DNA of 38,036 nucleotides. It comes from Hyphomicrobiales bacterium. Its GTDB lineage: Bacteria; Pseudomonadota; Alphaproteobacteria; Rhizobiales; Beijerinckiaceae. The first letter of the stretch is position 1. Every line of letters starts with the position of its first letter. The notes under the pieces were generated by a model. That model was not told where the DNA came from and searched no databases. It saw only the letters and a program-made list of their open reading frames with translations. Positions 1 to 7,237 of this stretch are shown in pieces. The stretch spans positions 1 to 38,036 of the forward strand of contig UCBZ01000041.1 of assembly GCA_900470775.1 (NCBI GenBank), in the 5' to 3' direction. Position numbers and translations under genes: made by a program.

Positions 1-207
1 GATCCTTACGACCAGGCGGTGGCGGTGGTGTTGCGCGACAAGAAGGCCTCGACCTCCTACATCCAGCGCCGCCTCCAGATCGGCTACAACCGCGCCGCCT
101 CGATCATGGAGCGGATGGAGAACGAGGGCATCGTCGGACCCGCAAACCACGCCGGAAAACGCGATATCCTCGTCGAAACCGGACGTGCGCGAGAAGACGA
201 GGATTGA
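1..207 (+). CDS. ftsK: DNA translocase FtsK, C-terminal end (partial)
   Basis: Only the last 68 codons are present; the reading frame is open from base 1. FtsK is the membrane-anchored hexameric DNA pump that clears the chromosome termini from the closing septum and activates XerCD recombination at dif. The visible part matches the gamma winged-helix domain that reads the KOPS orienting sequences: 'DPYDQAV', then '[19 protein letters not shown]' and '[15 protein letters not shown]'. The protein ends in a short acidic tail (REDED). The next gene is convergent and repeat A lies between them. The identification is firm for a fragment of this size because the motif string is very conserved. Confidence 0.93.
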   Translation, partial: DPYDQAVAVVLRDKKASTSYIQRRLQIGYNRAASIMERMENEGIVGPANHAGKRDILVETGRAREDED

Positions 208-237
208 GGGGGCGAGACGATGGGACTCGGAACCACG

Positions 238-345
238 CGTCATCCTGGGCGACCGTAGGTCGTCCCGGGATCCATCATAAGGCAACGTCATCACCCTATG
301 ATGGATCCCGGAGCTACGCGGCTGCGCCGCTTGTCCAGGATGACG
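238..345. repeat. Palindromic intergenic repeat, copy A
   Basis: A nested inverted repeat. The outer arms are CGTCATCCTGG (238-248) and CCAGGATGACG (335-345). The inner arms are TCCCGGGATCCATCAT (263-278) and ATGATGGATCCCGGA (298-312). It fills the gap between the convergent ftsK end and the racemase-like gene, so as RNA it would fold into a long hairpin and could end transcription from both sides. Copies B and C share the inner GGGATCCAT/ATGGATCCC core and the outer GGATGAC end. The terminator role is inference. Confidence 0.85.
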
Positions 346-368
346 TAGCGTTTCCACACCATCATGTT

Positions 369-1070
369 CTATTGCGGAGAAGCAGAACCTTCTGTCAGCA
401 AAGCGCGCTTCAGCCCTCTGATGGCGGCTTCCGGAGTTGTCACGACGCGCAGGCCCGTCGCAGCCTCGATCGCCGACTTGGCACGGGCGAGCGAGAACTG
501 GCCGAGGATCAGTGTGTCGATGCCTTTCAGCTTTGCGGCCGCCTCGGCCACCAGCCGGTCATGGGTCGCGCCGTCGCCGGCCTTGAGCGCAGCCAGCGCG
601 CCGTCGACGACGATGCCGGTCACGTCGACCGGCCTGCCTGCCATCTCGGCGAGCTCCTGCGTCAGCGAGGACAGGGAGGGGGCGAAGGTCACGATCAGGC
701 CGATTCGTCCGCCGAGCGCCAGCGCCTCGGCGAAGGCCGATTCGTTTGGCCGCAGCACCGGGATCGGCAAGGCGCGCTTGACCGCGTCGATTGCGGGCCC
801 GAAGGCCGAGCAGGTGAACAGGATCGCCTGCGCCGGCCCCGCTGTGCCTTCGGTTGCCGCCGCATAGCGTCCCAGCGTTAGGAAGCGCTCAGTCATCGCC
901 TGATCGAGGCTGCCGCGCGCCGCGAGATCAATGGCCAGCGAGGTGTCGAGCAGGTCGAAGGCTTTTGCCGGCGGCCAATGCGCGGCGAAGGCGGCTCGTG
1001 CCGGCAGCACGGATTCCTCAAGCGCATGAATCAGCGCGATGCGCGGGGCGGGTTCGATCGGGTCAGTCAT
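369..1070 (-). CDS. Aspartate/glutamate racemase superfamily protein, single-cysteine type
   Basis: A 233-aa cytosolic protein with the two-lobed fold of Asp/Glu and hydantoin racemases, maleate isomerases and arylmalonate decarboxylases. The first-lobe cysteine motif is clear at Cys87 (FTCSAFGPAI). The second lobe, where racemases carry the other catalytic Cys, reads LILGQFSLA (188-195) and has no Cys. A classic two-base racemization is therefore unlikely; a decarboxylase, isomerase or lyase activity is possible. It is the last gene of a minus-strand operon, 13 bp after the 3-hydroxyacyl-CoA-dehydrogenase-like gene. The hydantoinase genes lie 4.5 kb away in another unit, so a hydantoin racemase role is possible but not supported by residues. 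The fold is sure, the substrate unknown. Confidence 0.85.
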   Translation of the reverse strand: MTDPIEPAPRIALIHALEESVLPARAAFAAHWPPAKAFDLLDTSLAIDLAARGSLDQAMTERFLTLGRYAAATEGTAGPAQAILFTCSAFGPAIDAVKRALPIPVLRPNESAFAEALALGGRIGLIVTFAPSLSSLTQELAEMAGRPVDVTGIVVDGALAALKAGDGATHDRLVAEAAAKLKGIDTLILGQFSLARAKSAIEAATGLRVVTTPEAAIRGLKRALLTEGSASPQ

Positions 1071-1083
1071 AGGCCAAACCTCG

Positions 1084-2031
1084 TCAGTCGCTGATCAGCC
1101 TGCGCGCCTTGAGCAGAGCGAGCAAGCCCTCGTCGCGGCGCGCTTCCAGCTCGGCGATCGAACGGCCGGCGGCCTCCTCGGCGACGCCGGCGACGATCTT
1201 CGCCTGGACATCCGCGTCCAGCGACGGGTCGCCGAGCGATTGCCAACGCCGGACCTGGCTCGGGCCGAGATGGGCGAGATAGCTGGCGATTCCGCCTTCG
1301 CCGCCGCCGAGATGATAGGTCATGTGCGGACCCATCAGGGCCCAGCGCAGGCCTGGACCGTTGCACAAAGCCGCATCGATGTCAGCGACGCTGGCGACGC
1401 CCTGCTCGACCAGATGAACCGCCTCGCGATAGAGCGCCGAGGCCAGCCGGTTGGCGATATGGCCGGGCATCTCGCGGTTGAGCACGACCGGGCGCCGCCC
1501 GAGCGAACGATAGAAATCCGCCGCCCGCGCCACAACCTCGTCATCGGCCCCGACGATCTCGACCAGCGGCACGAGATGCGGCGGGTTGAACGGATGCGCC
1601 ACGATGACCCGCTCGGGGCTGGCGCAATCGACGACGATGGCGCTGCGGACCAGCGCCGAGGTCGAGCTGGCGATGATCGCCTCGGCCGGCAGGAGCGCGT
1701 CGATCTCGGCGAGGAGCTTGCGCTTCACCGCCTCGTTCTCAGGGCCGTTCTCCTGGACGAAGCCGGCGCCGTCCAGCGCCACGGCGAGGTCGGTGGAGAA
1801 GCCGACGGGAGCGGTTCCCGTCAGCCCCAACTCGGTCAACTGTGCCCGCGCGCGCTCGACATAGGAGAGGAAGCGCGCTTCGGCCTCGGGGTTGGGATCA
1901 TAGGCGCAGACGCTGACGCCATGCGCACTGGCGAGCGCTGCCCAACTCGCGCCGATCATGCCGGCGCCGACGATGGCGAGGCGCCTGACGGAGTTGGTCA
2001 CCGCTGGCTCTGCGCTACGCGGCCTTTTCAT
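1084..2031 (-). CDS. 3-hydroxyacyl-CoA dehydrogenase-like NAD-dependent hydroxy-acid dehydrogenase
   Basis: 315 aa. The N-terminal Rossmann domain has GAGMIG at 22-27; the C-terminal helical 3HCDH domain completes the enzyme. Family catalytic residues are visible: Ser in SSTS (122-125), His146 in HPFNPP, Glu158 in VPLVEIV and Asn194 in GHIANRL. The length fits the single-domain group that includes lambda-crystallin/L-gulonate 3-dehydrogenase and L-carnitine dehydrogenase, rather than fatty-acid oxidation fusions. I chose the ATG at 2031 because it overlaps the tctC stop as ATGA, which implies translational coupling; a start at 2070 would run into tctC. Next to a sugar-acid dehydratase, oxidation of a hydroxy acid is the likely role. 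The substrate is not known. Confidence 0.85.
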   Translation of the reverse strand: MKRPRSAEPAVTNSVRRLAIVGAGMIGASWAALASAHGVSVCAYDPNPEAEARFLSYVERARAQLTELGLTGTAPVGFSTDLAVALDGAGFVQENGPENEAVKRKLLAEIDALLPAEAIIASSTSALVRSAIVVDCASPERVIVAHPFNPPHLVPLVEIVGADDEVVARAADFYRSLGRRPVVLNREMPGHIANRLASALYREAVHLVEQGVASVADIDAALCNGPGLRWALMGPHMTYHLGGGEGGIASYLAHLGPSQVRRWQSLGDPSLDADVQAKIVAGVAEEAAGRSIAELEARRDEGLLALLKARRLISD

Positions 2032-3002
2032 TCCGGCTTCAGACCAGTGGCCTTGATCAGGTCGCTCCACTTCTTCATCTCGTTGTCGATCAGGGTTGCG
2101 GCTTCGGCCGGCGTGCCCGGCTTGGGCGTGACGCCCTGGAGCTTCATCGCCTCGAGCGCCTTGGGGCTTTGCAGGGCCTTTCCGATCTCGGCATTGAGCC
2201 TGTCGATGATGGGCTGGGGCGTACCGGCGGGCGCCAGCACGCCGAACCAGGAGCCGATCTCAAAATCGGCGAGCCCTTGCGAAATCGCGGTTGGATAGGT
2301 CGGCATGAAGGGCGAGGGTTCGCGGCCGGTGGTGGCGAGCGCCTTCAGAGTGCCGGCATTGACGTGCTGCAAAACCGAGGGAATCGTGTCGAACATCACC
2401 TTGACCTGACCACCGATCATGTCGGTCATGGCCGGACCCGAGCCGCGATAGGGCACATGGCCGAGCTTGGTGCCGGCCTTGGCGTTGAACATCTCCCCGG
2501 CCAGATGCTGCGGCGATCCGTTGCCCGAAGAGGCGTAGTTGAACTCGTCGGGCTTGGCCTTGGCCAGCGCGATCAGTTCCGGAATCGTTTTGGCTTGGAC
2601 GGATGGATGCACGACGAGCGCGAGGCCGACCGTGCCGGCGATGGTGACCGGCGAAAAGTCCTTCTTGAGGTCGAAGCCGGGTTTGGCCTGTAGCCCCATA
2701 TTGATCGAATGGCTGGTGAGTGCGCCCATCAGCAGGAAGTAGCCATCCGCCGGGGCGCGGGCGACGGCTGCGGCTCCGACGCTGCCGGCCGCACCGGCAC
2801 GGTTCTCGACCACGACGCGCTGCGGAAGTATCTGCGAGAGTTCCTCGGCGATGACGCGACCGATGATGTCGGTCGCGCCGCCCGGCGCATAGGGCACGAG
2901 GAGCGTGATCGGCTTGGTCGGGTAGGCCTGCGCCAAGGCAGGGCCGGCCAGCGCGAGCGAAAACGCGGCGAGCGCGCCCGTCAGGACAGAGCAATTGAGC
3001 AT
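2028..3002 (-). CDS. Tripartite tricarboxylate transporter (Bug/TctC) substrate-binding protein
   Basis: 324 aa, periplasmic. A Sec signal peptide covers about residues 1-24 (hydrophobic core, then PALA before QAYPTKP). The mature start YPTKPITLLVPYAPGGATD is the Bug-family hallmark, and the NYASSGNGSPQHLAGEMF and HVPYRGSGPA motifs are also typical. Bug proteins bind carboxylates or small organics for TctAB permeases. No tctA or tctB is next to it, so it is an orphan that may share the permease at 15880-17912 or act as a sensor. It has a strong Shine-Dalgarno (GGAGGAA, 8 nt before the ATG). It lies 77 bp after the dehydratase gene, with hairpins in the gap, and overlaps the next gene by ATGA. 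Confidence 0.95.
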   Translation of the reverse strand: MLNCSVLTGALAAFSLALAGPALAQAYPTKPITLLVPYAPGGATDIIGRVIAEELSQILPQRVVVENRAGAAGSVGAAAVARAPADGYFLLMGALTSHSINMGLQAKPGFDLKKDFSPVTIAGTVGLALVVHPSVQAKTIPELIALAKAKPDEFNYASSGNGSPQHLAGEMFNAKAGTKLGHVPYRGSGPAMTDMIGGQVKVMFDTIPSVLQHVNAGTLKALATTGREPSPFMPTYPTAISQGLADFEIGSWFGVLAPAGTPQPIIDRLNAEIGKALQSPKALEAMKLQGVTPKPGTPAEAATLIDNEMKKWSDLIKATGLKPE

Positions 3003-3029
3003 GGACGAAATTCCTCCGATGGGTTGGCG

Positions 3030-3072
3030 GGCCGGTTCATCCGGCCTCGACGGTTCAGGGGCCGCGCGCGGC
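3030..3072 (-). other. Intercistronic stem-loops between the dehydratase and tctC
   Basis: Within the 77-bp gap on the operon transcript are two palindromes: GGCCGG-ttcat-CCGGCC (3030-3046) and the perfect 12-mer GCCGCGCGCGGC (3061-3072). Neither has a T-run, so they look more like RNA processing or stabilizing hairpins than terminators. They could let the binding-protein part of the mRNA outlast the dehydratase part. The structure is seen in the sequence; the role is inference. Confidence 0.5.
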
Positions 3073-3079
3073 AGCCTTG

Positions 3080-4801
3080 TCAGCAGAAGTCGAAGTCGCA
3101 GCCCTCATCGGCCTGCAGCACGGTCGTGAGATAGAGATGACGGTAGCCGCGCGAGGGTTCCGCCAGATGGGCCGGCGGCTGCCATTCGCTTTTGCGCCGC
3201 TCCAGCTCCGCGTCCTCGACCAGAAGCGCGATCTCGCGCGCCTCGACATCGAGCCGGATCATGTCGCCGTTGCGGACCAGGCCGAGCGGGCCGCCGACCG
3301 CCGATTCCGGCGTGATGTGCAGCACGATGGTGCCAAACGCAGTGCCGCTCATGCGGGCGTCCGAGATCCGGACCATGTCCTTGACGCCGGCCTGGGCCAG
3401 CTTCTTGGGGATCGGGATGTAGCCGGCCTCAGGCATGCCGGGCGCGCCCCGGGGGCCGGCATTGGTCAGCACCAGCACGTCGTCGGCCTTCACGTCGAGG
3501 TCGAGGTCGTCCATGCGGTTGACCATGTCCTCGACCGAGGTGAAGACCACGGCACGGCCGGTATGCGTCAGCAGGGCAGGCGAGGCGGCCGAATGCTTGA
3601 TCACCGCGCCGCCGGGCGCGAGGTTGCCGCGCAGCACGGCCATGCCGCCGGTCGATTTCACCGGGCTGGCGGCGGTGCGGATGATCGTCTGGTTGGGGAC
3701 GTCCTCGGCCGCGTCGGCGATCTCGCCGATCGTGCGGCCGTCGATCGTCGGAGCCGAGCGGTCGAGCAGGTCGCCGAGCTCCTTCATCAACTTGGGCACG
3801 CCGCCGGCCCAGTGGAAATGCTCCATGTAGTGGTCGCCCGAAGGCTTGAGATCGATCAGCACCGGCACCTTGCGCCCGATCGCGTCGAACTCATCGAGAT
3901 CGATCGAGAGCCCGGCGCGGCGCGCGACCGCGGCCAGATGCACGAGACCATTGGTCGAGCCGCCGATCGCCTGCAGCACGGTCAGCGCATTGCGGAAGGC
4001 GGTTTCGGTCAGCAATTCGCTGGGCTTCGGGCCCCCTTGTGCCAGCCGGACCGCCTCGCGTCCGCTCGCCTCGGCGGCGCGGATGCGGTCGGCATGGGTG
4101 GCGGGAATCGTGCCCGAGCCGGGCAGCGCGATGCCGAGCGCCTCGACCAGGCAGCCCATCGTGCTCGCCGTGCCCATCACCATGCAAGTGCCCTGCGTCG
4201 GCGCGAGCCGCCCGCTCAGAACCTCGATCTCGGCCTCGTCGATCTGGCCGGCGCGATGCTGGCCCCAGAGCCGGCGGCAATCGGTGCAGGCGCCGAGGAT
4301 CTCGCCCTTGTGATGGCCGACCAGCATCGGCCCGGTGATGAGCTGGATCGCCGGCACATCGGCCGAGACCGCGCCCATGAGCTGGGCGGGGACGGTCTTG
4401 TCGCAGCCGCCGATCAGCACGACGGAATCGCAGGGCTGCGCCCGGATCATCTCCTCGGTGTCGATCGCCATCAGGTTGCGCAGGAACATCGAGGTCGGGT
4501 TGGCGAAGGATTCGTGGATGGAGATCGTCGGGAATTCCATCGGCAGGCCACCGGCCAGCATCACGCCGCGCTTCACCGCCTCGATCAGCCGGGGCACATT
4601 GCCATGGCAGGGGTTGAAGTCGCTGAAGGTGTTGGTGATGCCGATGATCGGCCGGTCGAGCGCATCGTCGGAGAAGCCGGCGGCCTTGATGAAGGTCTTG
4701 CGCAGGAACAGCGAGAAGCCGGGGTCGCCATAGGTCGCGAGATTGCGGCGCATGCCGCGTGCTGCGGGCTTCAGGATTGGGGTATCGTCGGATGTGCTCA
4801 T
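3080..4801 (-). CDS. IlvD/Edd family sugar-acid dehydratase (L-arabonate dehydratase-like)
   Basis: 573 aa. This family removes water from 2,3-dihydroxy acids to give 2-keto-3-deoxy acids, using an Fe-S cluster and Mg. Cluster ligands are Cys65 (NPCHGN), Cys133 (GGCDKT) and Cys206 (GTCMVMGT); Lys135 is the expected carbamylated Lys, and SDARMSG supplies the catalytic Ser. The Cys spacing (68 and 73) equals what I recall for Rhizobium L-arabinonate dehydratase. Length and motifs fit the sugar-acid branch better than biosynthetic IlvD, as does its place in a catabolic operon. I chose ATG 4801 because longer starts run through the promoter. The gene heads a minus-strand operon divergent from an FCD-GntR regulator. 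The exact sugar acid cannot be told. Confidence 0.88.
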   Translation of the reverse strand: MSTSDDTPILKPAARGMRRNLATYGDPGFSLFLRKTFIKAAGFSDDALDRPIIGITNTFSDFNPCHGNVPRLIEAVKRGVMLAGGLPMEFPTISIHESFANPTSMFLRNLMAIDTEEMIRAQPCDSVVLIGGCDKTVPAQLMGAVSADVPAIQLITGPMLVGHHKGEILGACTDCRRLWGQHRAGQIDEAEIEVLSGRLAPTQGTCMVMGTASTMGCLVEALGIALPGSGTIPATHADRIRAAEASGREAVRLAQGGPKPSELLTETAFRNALTVLQAIGGSTNGLVHLAAVARRAGLSIDLDEFDAIGRKVPVLIDLKPSGDHYMEHFHWAGGVPKLMKELGDLLDRSAPTIDGRTIGEIADAAEDVPNQTIIRTAASPVKSTGGMAVLRGNLAPGGAVIKHSAASPALLTHTGRAVVFTSVEDMVNRMDDLDLDVKADDVLVLTNAGPRGAPGMPEAGYIPIPKKLAQAGVKDMVRISDARMSGTAFGTIVLHITPESAVGGPLGLVRNGDMIRLDVEAREIALLVEDAELERRKSEWQPPAHLAEPSRGYRHLYLTTVLQADEGCDFDFC

Positions 4802-4808
4802 GGCGGGT

Positions 4809-4860
4809 AGGAATATGGCCGTCGACGGGATTGTCAACAATTATGTCGAAAGGTTATAAA
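4809..4860. promoter_or_regulatory. Divergent overlapping promoters with a GntR-type operator
   Basis: The 64-bp gap between two divergent starts holds an inverted repeat ATTGT-CA-ACAAT at 4830-4841, matching the GT-N2-AC core of FCD/FadR-type GntR operators. Rightward, TTGTCA (4831-4836), 18 nt and TATAAA (4855-4860) form a promoter. Leftward, TTGACA (4837-4832) and TATTCC (4815-4810) are 16 nt apart. Each -10 ends about 5-8 nt from a start codon, so both mRNAs could be leaderless or nearly so. The repeat overlaps both -35 boxes, so one bound dimer could block both promoters. Confidence 0.6.
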
Positions 4861-4865
4861 CTGGC

Positions 4866-5570
4866 ATGATCGCGACAGTTTTGAAGGCCCAAACCGCCGA
4901 GCGCGTGCGCAGTGTCGCGGCGATGCTGGAGGAGGAGATCGTCCTCGGCTGGTTGCTGCCGCGCGAGCGGCTGGTCGAGGAAGAGCTGGCCGAACGTCTC
5001 GCCGTGAAGCGTCATGTCGTGCGCGAGGCGCTGGCCGATCTGGAGCGCGTCGGCCTTGTCGAGCGCATCCCCAACCGGGGCGCGGTCGTCAAGTTGCTTG
5101 ATCCCGTCGAGGTCCGGCAGATCTATTCGGTGCGCGAGGCACTGGAGACGCTGGCCGCGCAGCAGATTCCCCTCCCGGCCTCGGCCACCGTCCTGGACGA
5201 GCTACGCGCCGTCCAGCAGCGCCATGCGGTTGCGGTCGAGAGCGCCGATGCCCGCGCGGCCTTCCGCGCCAATATGCAGTTCCACGAGACGCTATTTGGC
5301 GCCTGCGGTAATCCTCATCTCGTCGAGTTGATCCAAGGGCTGGCGCAGAAGGTCCATGGCGCGCGCTCGATCACCGCCGCGAGCCCCGAGCATCTGGGGC
5401 TCGCCCGCGACGAGCACGCCGCGATGGTCGACGCGCTCGCAGCCGGCGACCGCGACCGCCTCGTCGCGCTCTGCCGCCAGCATCTCGGGCCATCGCGGGA
5501 CGCCTATATCGCCGCGATCGAAGCCCGTTTCGCCCGGCCGGGAGCGGTTATCGCTGCGCCGCGCGGGTAA
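4866..5570 (+). CDS. GntR family (FadR/FCD subfamily) transcriptional regulator
   Basis: 234 aa. The N-terminal winged helix (about 10-75) contains ERLVEEELAERLAVKRHVVREALADLERVGLVER and a wing ending RGAVV. The C-terminal all-helical FCD ligand domain (about 85-220) carries likely metal-binding histidines at 140 (FHETLF), 184 (DEHAAM) and 206 (RQHLG). Such proteins usually repress a neighbouring catabolic operon until a carboxylate or sugar-acid ligand binds. It is divergent from the dehydratase operon and shares the operator at 4830-4841, so it most likely controls that operon and itself. The start has only a weak AAGG 12 nt upstream and may be leaderless. It ends 15 bp before the convergent hyuB stop. 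Confidence 0.93.
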   Translation: MIATVLKAQTAERVRSVAAMLEEEIVLGWLLPRERLVEEELAERLAVKRHVVREALADLERVGLVERIPNRGAVVKLLDPVEVRQIYSVREALETLAAQQIPLPASATVLDELRAVQQRHAVAVESADARAAFRANMQFHETLFGACGNPHLVELIQGLAQKVHGARSITAASPEHLGLARDEHAAMVDALAAGDRDRLVALCRQHLGPSRDAYIAAIEARFARPGAVIAAPRG

Positions 5571-5585
5571 CGCAGCTTGCGCGGC

Positions 5586-7223
5586 TCAGGTCGCATTGAC
5601 ATAGCCGAAGGCGACATCGCGCTCGGCCGCGGCCGCCTCGCGCTCCTCGGGCCTGCCATAGCCGCCGCCGCCCGGCAGTTGTAGCACCAGCCGCCGGCCG
5701 GCCGGCACATGCTGGCGTCCCTTGGCCGACAATGCGGTGCCGTCATCGAGCGAGACCGAACCCGGCGCACCGTCCTTACCGCCCTCGCGGCCGCGTGCGG
5801 GATGGGCGACGCGGTCGAACATCGCGTTGAAGTGGAATTCGTGCCCGGCCGTGGCGGCGATCTCGACGATCTGGCCGAGCCCCCCGCGTCGGAGCCCGGC
5901 GCCGCCCGACCCCTCGCGCAGTTCCTTGCGCCAGAAGATCACTGGACCGACATGCTCGGTCGCCTCGATCGACATGGTGTGCACGCCGCTCGGGAAGGCC
6001 GTCGCGCTGAGCCCGTCCAGCGTCGGCCGGGCGCCGCCGCCGCCGCTGTTGAACAGCAGCACCTCGGCGCGCTGGCCGCCATCCCTGGGCGCGTCCTTGC
6101 CGGTCAACGCACGGGCGCTGAGATGCAGGTTCCAGAGCGCGCCGGCGCCTTCCGCCGGAATCCTGCCCGGCAGCATCTTGTGCAGCGCGCCCATCACCGC
6201 ATCGGGCACGAAATGCCCGAGCACATGGCGCACCGCCACGGGGGCCGGGTGCTTCGCGTTCAGGATGCAGCCGTCGGGCGCGGTGATCCGAAACGGCGAC
6301 AGCGAGCCGGCATTGTTGGGAATATCGGGCGCGAGCGCGCATTTCAGGCCGTAGCAGGCATAGGCGACTGTATAGATCAGCGGCACGTTGATGCCCTTGG
6401 GGCTCGGTCCCGAGGTGCCGGAGAAATCGGTCAGGATGCCGCTTTCGTCGACCGTGACGCGCACGGCGATCTCGACCGGGGCGCCATAGCCGTCGACGCG
6501 CATGACATTGTCGTAGACGCCATGCGGCAGGGCCGCGATGCGCTCGAGCGTTGCCGTATGGCTGCGCTCGATGACGAAATCGGCCAGCGCCTCCAGATCG
6601 TCGATCGCGAACTCCGCCATCATGTCCATCAGGCGCTTGTGGCCGGTCTCGTTGCAGGCGGCGAGCGAGTAGATGTCGCCGATGACCTGGTTGGACTCGC
6701 GGATGTTGTTGCGCAGGATGTTGACGAGGTCGCGGTTGACCGTGCCGCGCGTGGCGAACTTCATGATCGGGATGAAGATGCCCTCTTCATAGACCTCGTT
6801 GGCATCGGGACCGAAGCCGCGTCCGCCGACATCGACGACATGGGCCGTGCAGGCGAAATAGCCGATCAGCGCGCCCTTGCGGAAGGAGGGCGTCACCATG
6901 GTGATGTCGTGGAGGTGGCCGGTGCCCTTCCACGGATCGTTGGTGATGTAGACGTCGCCCTCGAAGATGTTCTCCGGTCCGATGTCGCGGATGAAATGGC
7001 CGACGGCCTCTGCCATGGCGTTGACGTGGCCGGGCGTGCCGGTGACCGCCTGCGCGATCATCAAACCGGCCTTGTTGAAGACACCCGCCGACAGGTCGCC
7101 GGATTCGCGCACGCTGGTCGAGAAGGCGGTGCGGATCAGCGTGATCGCCTGCTCCTCGACGACGGAGATCAGGCGGTTCCACATGATCTGCATGCGGACA
7201 TCGGACAATGCTGTCTGTGCCAT
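5586..7223 (-). CDS. hyuB: Hydantoinase B / oxoprolinase family subunit
   Basis: 545 aa. This is the HyuB partner of the N-methylhydantoinase, 5-oxoprolinase, caprolactamase and acetone-carboxylase-related group, which open cyclic amides with ATP. Diagnostic strings are RTAFSTSVRESGDLSAGVF (about 31-49), GTPGHVNAM, DVYITNDPWKGTGHLHD (about 90-106), the RGTVNRDL region and a glycine-rich C-terminus ending QLPGGGGYG. The length is normal for HyuB. It is 14 bp downstream of hyuA, so the two are co-transcribed and probably form a complex. Its stop converges on the GntR regulator. The cyclic amide cannot be deduced; no hydantoin or lactam permease is adjacent. Confidence 0.93.
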   Translation of the reverse strand: MAQTALSDVRMQIMWNRLISVVEEQAITLIRTAFSTSVRESGDLSAGVFNKAGLMIAQAVTGTPGHVNAMAEAVGHFIRDIGPENIFEGDVYITNDPWKGTGHLHDITMVTPSFRKGALIGYFACTAHVVDVGGRGFGPDANEVYEEGIFIPIMKFATRGTVNRDLVNILRNNIRESNQVIGDIYSLAACNETGHKRLMDMMAEFAIDDLEALADFVIERSHTATLERIAALPHGVYDNVMRVDGYGAPVEIAVRVTVDESGILTDFSGTSGPSPKGINVPLIYTVAYACYGLKCALAPDIPNNAGSLSPFRITAPDGCILNAKHPAPVAVRHVLGHFVPDAVMGALHKMLPGRIPAEGAGALWNLHLSARALTGKDAPRDGGQRAEVLLFNSGGGGARPTLDGLSATAFPSGVHTMSIEATEHVGPVIFWRKELREGSGGAGLRRGGLGQIVEIAATAGHEFHFNAMFDRVAHPARGREGGKDGAPGSVSLDDGTALSAKGRQHVPAGRRLVLQLPGGGGYGRPEEREAAAAERDVAFGYVNAT

Positions 7224-7237
7224 GGGCTTGATCCCGT

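Noticed and set aside
225..360. Possible CRISPR or insertion-sequence end in the ftsK gap
   Set aside because: There is a single nested palindrome, no direct-repeat array, no transposase and no target-site duplication; it fits the dispersed repeat family.
3077..4810. A 577-codon plus-strand open frame opposite the dehydratase gene
   Set aside because: Shadow of the IlvD-type gene; the protein has low-complexity RH/DR composition and no recognisable domain.
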